Made by a program: the position numbers and the translations under genes
In this document: positions 40,491-43,688 of the stretch, piece after piece
Numbering within the stretch: the first letter of the stretch is position 1
Layout of the letters: every line of letters starts with the position of its first letter
Source of the DNA: Myxococcales bacterium
GTDB taxonomy: Bacteria; Myxococcota_A; Polyangia; Polyangiales; Polyangiaceae
Direction: 5' to 3'
Assembly: GCA_025351875.1 (NCBI GenBank)
Contig: JANXVA010000276.1
Span: 1-43,688 of the forward strand
Length of the DNA: 43,688 bases
The notes under the pieces: generated by a model
Seen by the model: the letters and a program-made list of their open reading frames with translations, nothing else
Database searches by the model: none
What the model was told of the DNA's origin: nothing

Positions 40491-40870
40491 CCGAGCGTCG
40501 CGAGCATCTCGAACATCGCCAGGACCGACGCGGGCGTCGGGTGCTCGAAGACGATCCCGGCCCGAAAGACGGTACGCGCGCGGCCGAGCGCATCGGGCGT
40601 CCGGGCAGGGCGGGGCGGATGGGTCCACGCGACGACGGCTTCGAGGACGAGCGGGTCCCACATGGTCGGCGTGGCCAGGGTCACGGAGATCCGATCGCCC
40701 GGGAAGAACGCCTCATCTGTCTCGATACCCGCGCCAGCCAGGCTCAGATCGACGACGACGGCGTGCCGTTGGATGCCGGATCGCTGCCCCGCGACCTCAG
40801 CCGTGAGTCGCACCTCGCGTCGCTCGTGCGCGCGAAAATGGAAATGCGGCCTGGAACCTGCGGGGGCCAA
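40481..40870 (-). CDS. Single PilZ-domain protein
   Basis: 129 aa from TTG 40870. The open frame continues to an ATG at 41089, but that start would overlap the divergent PilZ gene by 96 bp, and no other ATG/GTG lies between. The PilZ domain covers most of the protein: RREVR (RxxxR) near residue 16 and VVDLSLAGAGI (DxSxxG) near 38, then a strand-rich barrel ending in FRAGIVFEHP. c-di-GMP binding residues are intact. Cytoplasmic; the target is unknown. The start is uncertain. Confidence 0.78.
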   Translation of the reverse strand: MAPAGSRPHFHFRAHERREVRLTAEVAGQRSGIQRHAVVVDLSLAGAGIETDEAFFPGDRISVTLATPTMWDPLVLEAVVAWTHPPRPARTPDALGRARTVFRAGIVFEHPTPASVLAMFEMLATLGYE

Positions 40871-40993
40871 ACGAGGTGGAAGATACCATCTGCCGTCAGC
40901 GGTTGGTGTTTTCCAATCCGGGTCGGTTAGGATGGACCCGTCACTGTGGGAGGGGCGCTGCCCGTCCCGACTTCGTGGCCGCCGCGAGATAAA

Positions 40994-42844
40994 ATGAGCC
41001 AGGATACGCGTAAGGACAAGCGCGCCAAGGTCGTCAGCCTGAACGTTCGCTACAAGAGCGCGACGGTCGACGAGTTCATCGAGAACCACTCACACGACGT
41101 GAGCAAGGGCGGCCTCTTCGTCAAGACGCCCACGCCGTTCCCGCCGGGGACCCTCCTCAAGTTCGAGATCCGGCTCGCGGGCGACAAGAGCGTGATTTCC
41201 GGGGTCGGGCGTGTCGTGTGGAAGCGCGAGCCCACGCAGTCCGGGGCAGACAAGCCCGCGGGCATGGGCGTCAAGTTCATCAAGATCGACGACTCCTCTC
41301 GCGCCGTCATCGATCGCCTGATCGCGCAGAAGTCGGACGCGGGTAGCGCGTACACCTCCGAGGAGCCCATCGAGGATGCGCCGCCGGGACACCCGTCGAC
41401 CCTGAAGGGTCTCGTGGCGGCCGCGCCGGTCGAGCCTGCGGCTGCTCCTGGTCCTTCTCCGGTGACGGCCCCGGCCGCCGCGGCGAGCGCGGGCGCAAAG
41501 CTCCCCGTGCCGCCGGCCGCGCCGCCGCCCGCGGCCAAGGCTCCCGTCGGAACGGGAACGCTGTCCGGTCCGCGTCCGACGGGCCCCGGTCCGGCGCCCG
41601 CACCCGCGCTCCCCAAGTCGGAGCCCAAGCTGCCCGCCGCCGCACCCGCTCCGCAGCCTGCGGCCCCGGCGAACACGCTCGCGTCCACGGTGATGGGCGT
41701 CGCCCCGCCGCCCGCAGCGGCTCCGAAGCCCGCTGCGGCTCCTGCGGCCACGATCGCCGCCGCGGCCGTTCCGCCGGCGAAGACCTCCGAGCCCAAGCTC
41801 CCGGTCGCGGCTCCGCGTCCGCCGCCGGCTCGCAAGGCCACGATGATGGGCATGGCGCCCGTCGCGCCGACGCCCACGCCTCCGCCGGCTGCCGAACCTG
41901 CCGCGGCGGCGCCCAAGGCGGCCGAGCCGATGTTCCCCCGACTCGATCCCGACAGCGGCAGCGAGCCGGTCCGCGATCAGACCGTGATGAAGCAGGCGGC
42001 CGAGCTTCTCGAAGAAGCGCTCAAGGAGGCAGGCGGTTCGCTCGAGGAGATCGGACAGAACCCGCTCTTCGGCAAGCAGGGCGACACGTCGCTCCATGAG
42101 CAGGGGCCCGTCAGCTCGCGAAGCCAGTCTGGCGACACGATGATCATGCACTCGCCCGCGCCGGGCGATCAGCCTTCGCCGATCTCGTCGCCGCCGCCCG
42201 GGCTCGGCGGGCTCAGCCCGAGCGCACCGGCGGTCAGCGAGTCGCACGTGGCGTCGGCCACGCCGGCGGGGTCCGCTGGCTCGTCCACGACCTCCAAGCG
42301 GCCCGCGGTGGTCGTCGGAGAGAGGAAGAAGGGCGGCAGCGCCGGTCTCCTCGTCGCGGCGCTGCTTCTCGTCGTGCTCGCCGGCGGCGGCGTCTACGCG
42401 TACACGACCGGCATGCTCGCGGGCATCATCGGCTCGCCACCCGCGGTTCCGAGCGCGCAGCCGAGCGCGTCCGCGGCCTCCTCCGGTCCGTCGACGCCTC
42501 CGAGCGCGAGCGCCGCAGCGGTCATGGCCGCAGCAGACTCCGGCGCCGAAGCGACGGATGCTTCGGCCGCGAGCACCATCACCGACGCCAGCGCGGGTGC
42601 CATGAATGCGTCCGCTGATTCCGGCGCAGGCAAGGTCGGCACCGTGACGAGCGCGGCTGCACCTCCGACGCCGCCGGCTCCCGTTGCGCCGCGTCCGGCT
42701 CCCCCGCGTCCGAAGCCGCCGGCACCGACCGCACCGACGACACCGACGGGCGAGACGCCGGCGAGCACGGGCGAAGCGCCTGCTCCCGCGCCGACGCCGA
42801 CGCCCGTGCCTACACCCAAGAGTGATCCCGCGAACGAGCTGTAG
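40994..42844 (+). CDS. PilZ (TIGR02266-type) protein with long linker and transmembrane segment
   Basis: 616 aa from ATG 40994. The N-terminal PilZ domain (about 1-100) has RKDKR (RxxxR) and HDVSKGGLFV (DxSxxG), in the form typical of the Myxococcus paralogous family TIGR02266. A low-complexity Ala/Pro linker (about 120-440) contains short motifs STVMGVAPPP (about 231), ATMMGMAPVA (about 280), DQTVMKQAAELLEEAL (about 327) and DTMIMHSP (about 382). A transmembrane helix lies at about 448-475, followed by a Ser/Ala/Pro-rich outer tail. It may link c-di-GMP in the cytoplasm to the envelope, e.g. motility or polysaccharide control. Divergent from another PilZ gene. Confidence 0.87.
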   Translation: MSQDTRKDKRAKVVSLNVRYKSATVDEFIENHSHDVSKGGLFVKTPTPFPPGTLLKFEIRLAGDKSVISGVGRVVWKREPTQSGADKPAGMGVKFIKIDDSSRAVIDRLIAQKSDAGSAYTSEEPIEDAPPGHPSTLKGLVAAAPVEPAAAPGPSPVTAPAAAASAGAKLPVPPAAPPPAAKAPVGTGTLSGPRPTGPGPAPAPALPKSEPKLPAAAPAPQPAAPANTLASTVMGVAPPPAAAPKPAAAPAATIAAAAVPPAKTSEPKLPVAAPRPPPARKATMMGMAPVAPTPTPPPAAEPAAAAPKAAEPMFPRLDPDSGSEPVRDQTVMKQAAELLEEALKEAGGSLEEIGQNPLFGKQGDTSLHEQGPVSSRSQSGDTMIMHSPAPGDQPSPISSPPPGLGGLSPSAPAVSESHVASATPAGSAGSSTTSKRPAVVVGERKKGGSAGLLVAALLLVVLAGGGVYAYTTGMLAGIIGSPPAVPSAQPSASAASSGPSTPPSASAAAVMAAADSGAEATDASAASTITDASAGAMNASADSGAGKVGTVTSAAAPPTPPAPVAPRPAPPRPKPPAPTAPTTPTGETPASTGEAPAPAPTPTPVPTPKSDPANEL

Positions 42845-42856
42845 GGCTCGACCGGG

Positions 42857-43688
42857 CTAGCGGACGGCGTTGTCCAGGATCCTCTGGATGAGCGCCTGGT
42901 AGTCGAGCCCGCCCGCCGCGGCCGAGAGCGCGAAGTCGTCGGTCTTCGCGAGGCCGGGGTTCGGGTTCACCTCGATCACGACGACGTGCCCGTCGGCGGT
43001 GAGTCGCGCGTCGAGGCGCATCAGCCCGCGCACCTTGAGGATGCGGTAGACCATGCGCGCGGTCCGCGCGAGCTTCTCGGGCGCGCCCGGCGGAAGCGTC
43101 TCGGGCTCGCCGTTCCGGATGGCCCACTTGCGCCGATACGCGTCGTTCCACTTCGCGCGTGAGGTCGCGAAGCGCGGAGCGTCGTCGTCCGTCTCGGCCT
43201 TGCCGAAGAACGTCTCGCGTGGAGGGAACGCCAGCGGACGCGGATTGCCGAGGACGCTCACCGTCAGCTCGCGGCCCTCGATGTACTCCTCGATCAGCGC
43301 GTCGCACTCGAAGCTCTCGTGGAGGAACTTCGCGCGCTCGAGCGCCTCGGCCTCGTTCTTCGCGTACGAGGCCTTGCTGATGCCGTTGCTCGACTCTTCG
43401 CCGAGCGGCTTCACGAACGCGGGGAAGCGGAATTTGCGCAGCTTGCGGAGCGGTCGCGCACGCGTCGACACGACGAAGCCGGCGCTGCGCACTCCGTGGA
43501 ACGCGAGCACCTTCTTCGCGAGCGCCTTGTCCTTGCAGAGGAGGAGCGACTCGGGCCCAGCACCGGTGTAGCGCACCTTCATCAGCTCGAGCAGCGCCGG
43601 AATGTTCGGCTCGTGCGCGCGATCGAGGAAGAACGTCTCGCAGAGGTTGAACACGACATCGGGGCCGAAGCTTGCGATGCGATCGAAC
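42857..43688 (-). CDS. D-alanine-D-alanine ligase-like ATP-grasp protein (partial, 5' end outside window)
   Basis: The frame continues beyond the window edge: codons upstream of GTG 43654 read FDRIASFGPDVVFNLCE, the conserved N-terminal segment of Ddl-like ATP-grasp proteins, so the GTG is not the start. ATP-grasp features: KDKALAKKVLAFHGV, AFVKPLGEESSNGI (ATP-binding Lys), EEYIEGRELTVSVLGN, and the metal-binding end GLMRLDARLTADGHVVVIEVNPNPGL with D, E and N ligands. Family members ligate amino acids or D-Ala; the YGAATT-type specificity residues of true Ddl are not clear, so the product is open. Its stop is 12 bp from the convergent PilZ gene stop. Confidence 0.85.
   Translation of the reverse strand, partial: FDRIASFGPDVVFNLCETFFLDRAHEPNIPALLELMKVRYTGAGPESLLLCKDKALAKKVLAFHGVRSAGFVVSTRARPLRKLRKFRFPAFVKPLGEESSNGISKASYAKNEAEALERAKFLHESFECDALIEEYIEGRELTVSVLGNPRPLAFPPRETFFGKAETDDDAPRFATSRAKWNDAYRRKWAIRNGEPETLPPGAPEKLARTARMVYRILKVRGLMRLDARLTADGHVVVIEVNPNPGLAKTDDFALSAAAGGLDYQALIQRILDNAVR

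Overview
The window is strongly GC-rich, densely coding DNA from a bacterial chromosome, most likely a myxobacterium of the Polyangiales (Polyangiaceae- or Labilithrix-like). I infer this from gene content: a transmembrane Ser/Thr protein kinase, three PilZ proteins (one of the Myxococcus TIGR02266 type), many lipoproteins with Asp/Ala/Gly- or Gly/Ser-rich linkers after the lipobox, thrombospondin type 3 repeats, a TPR+PEGA protein, and GC-rich third codon positions that open long false frames on the opposite strand. No rRNA, tRNA, CRISPR array, insertion sequence, prophage or integrase was found. No gene-free stretch exceeds about 300 bases.

Layout. 1-3906: tail of an unknown gene, a Tat-type lipoprotein, a hot-dog thioesterase, a lipoprotein, and a ketopantoate reductase divergent from that lipoprotein. 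4125-8140: an HMGL-family synthase (LeuA-like) divergent from a LuxR-type regulator, a double-PilZ protein, a coiled-coil protein and a possible tiny lipoprotein. 8140-13262: a cluster of perfect palindromes, the grpE-dnaK operon (minus strand) and a PcrA/UvrD helicase. 13376-15466: secreted alpha/beta-hydrolase-like lipoprotein, then a minus-strand pair (membrane protein; zinc ribbon-TM-beta-helix protein). 15549-22183: a plus-strand run with overlapping or close genes: phosphomannomutase, PrmC, TPR/PEGA protein, HAD hydrolase, GH113-like glycosidase and polysaccharide deacetylase. 22166-24337: TlpA-like thioredoxin and HflX. 24342-32873: envelope and lipoprotein region with a radical SAM enzyme, a Cys-rich repeat lipoprotein, a large amidohydrolase/TSP3/OB-like fusion and two further lipoproteins. 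33060-37834: a CCA-enzyme-like HD protein lacking the nucleotidyltransferase head, the Ser/Thr kinase, a beta-barrel protein and a SirB1/TPR protein. 37930-43688: a deoxyhypusine-synthase-like protein overlapping an amidase, two divergent PilZ proteins, and a truncated ATP-grasp ligase at the edge.

How the genes work together. Housekeeping functions (GrpE-DnaK, PcrA, PrmC, HflX, PanE) are interleaved with envelope and surface genes. The 15.5-22.2 kb run suggests mannose-type sugar metabolism plus polysaccharide cleavage and deacetylation. The three PilZ proteins and the kinase indicate c-di-GMP and phosphorylation signalling.

Nothing here is a recognisable defence island or biosynthetic cluster. 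The most unusual signals are (i) three perfect single-base-centred palindromes behind dnaK, (ii) overlapping, nearly symmetric -10 elements between two divergent gene pairs, with several genes showing a TAnnnT box 6-8 nt before the start codon (probable leaderless mRNAs), (iii) a (GGGCAC)n element found inside two unrelated genes in the same peptide frame and once between genes, and (iv) several odd domain architectures.
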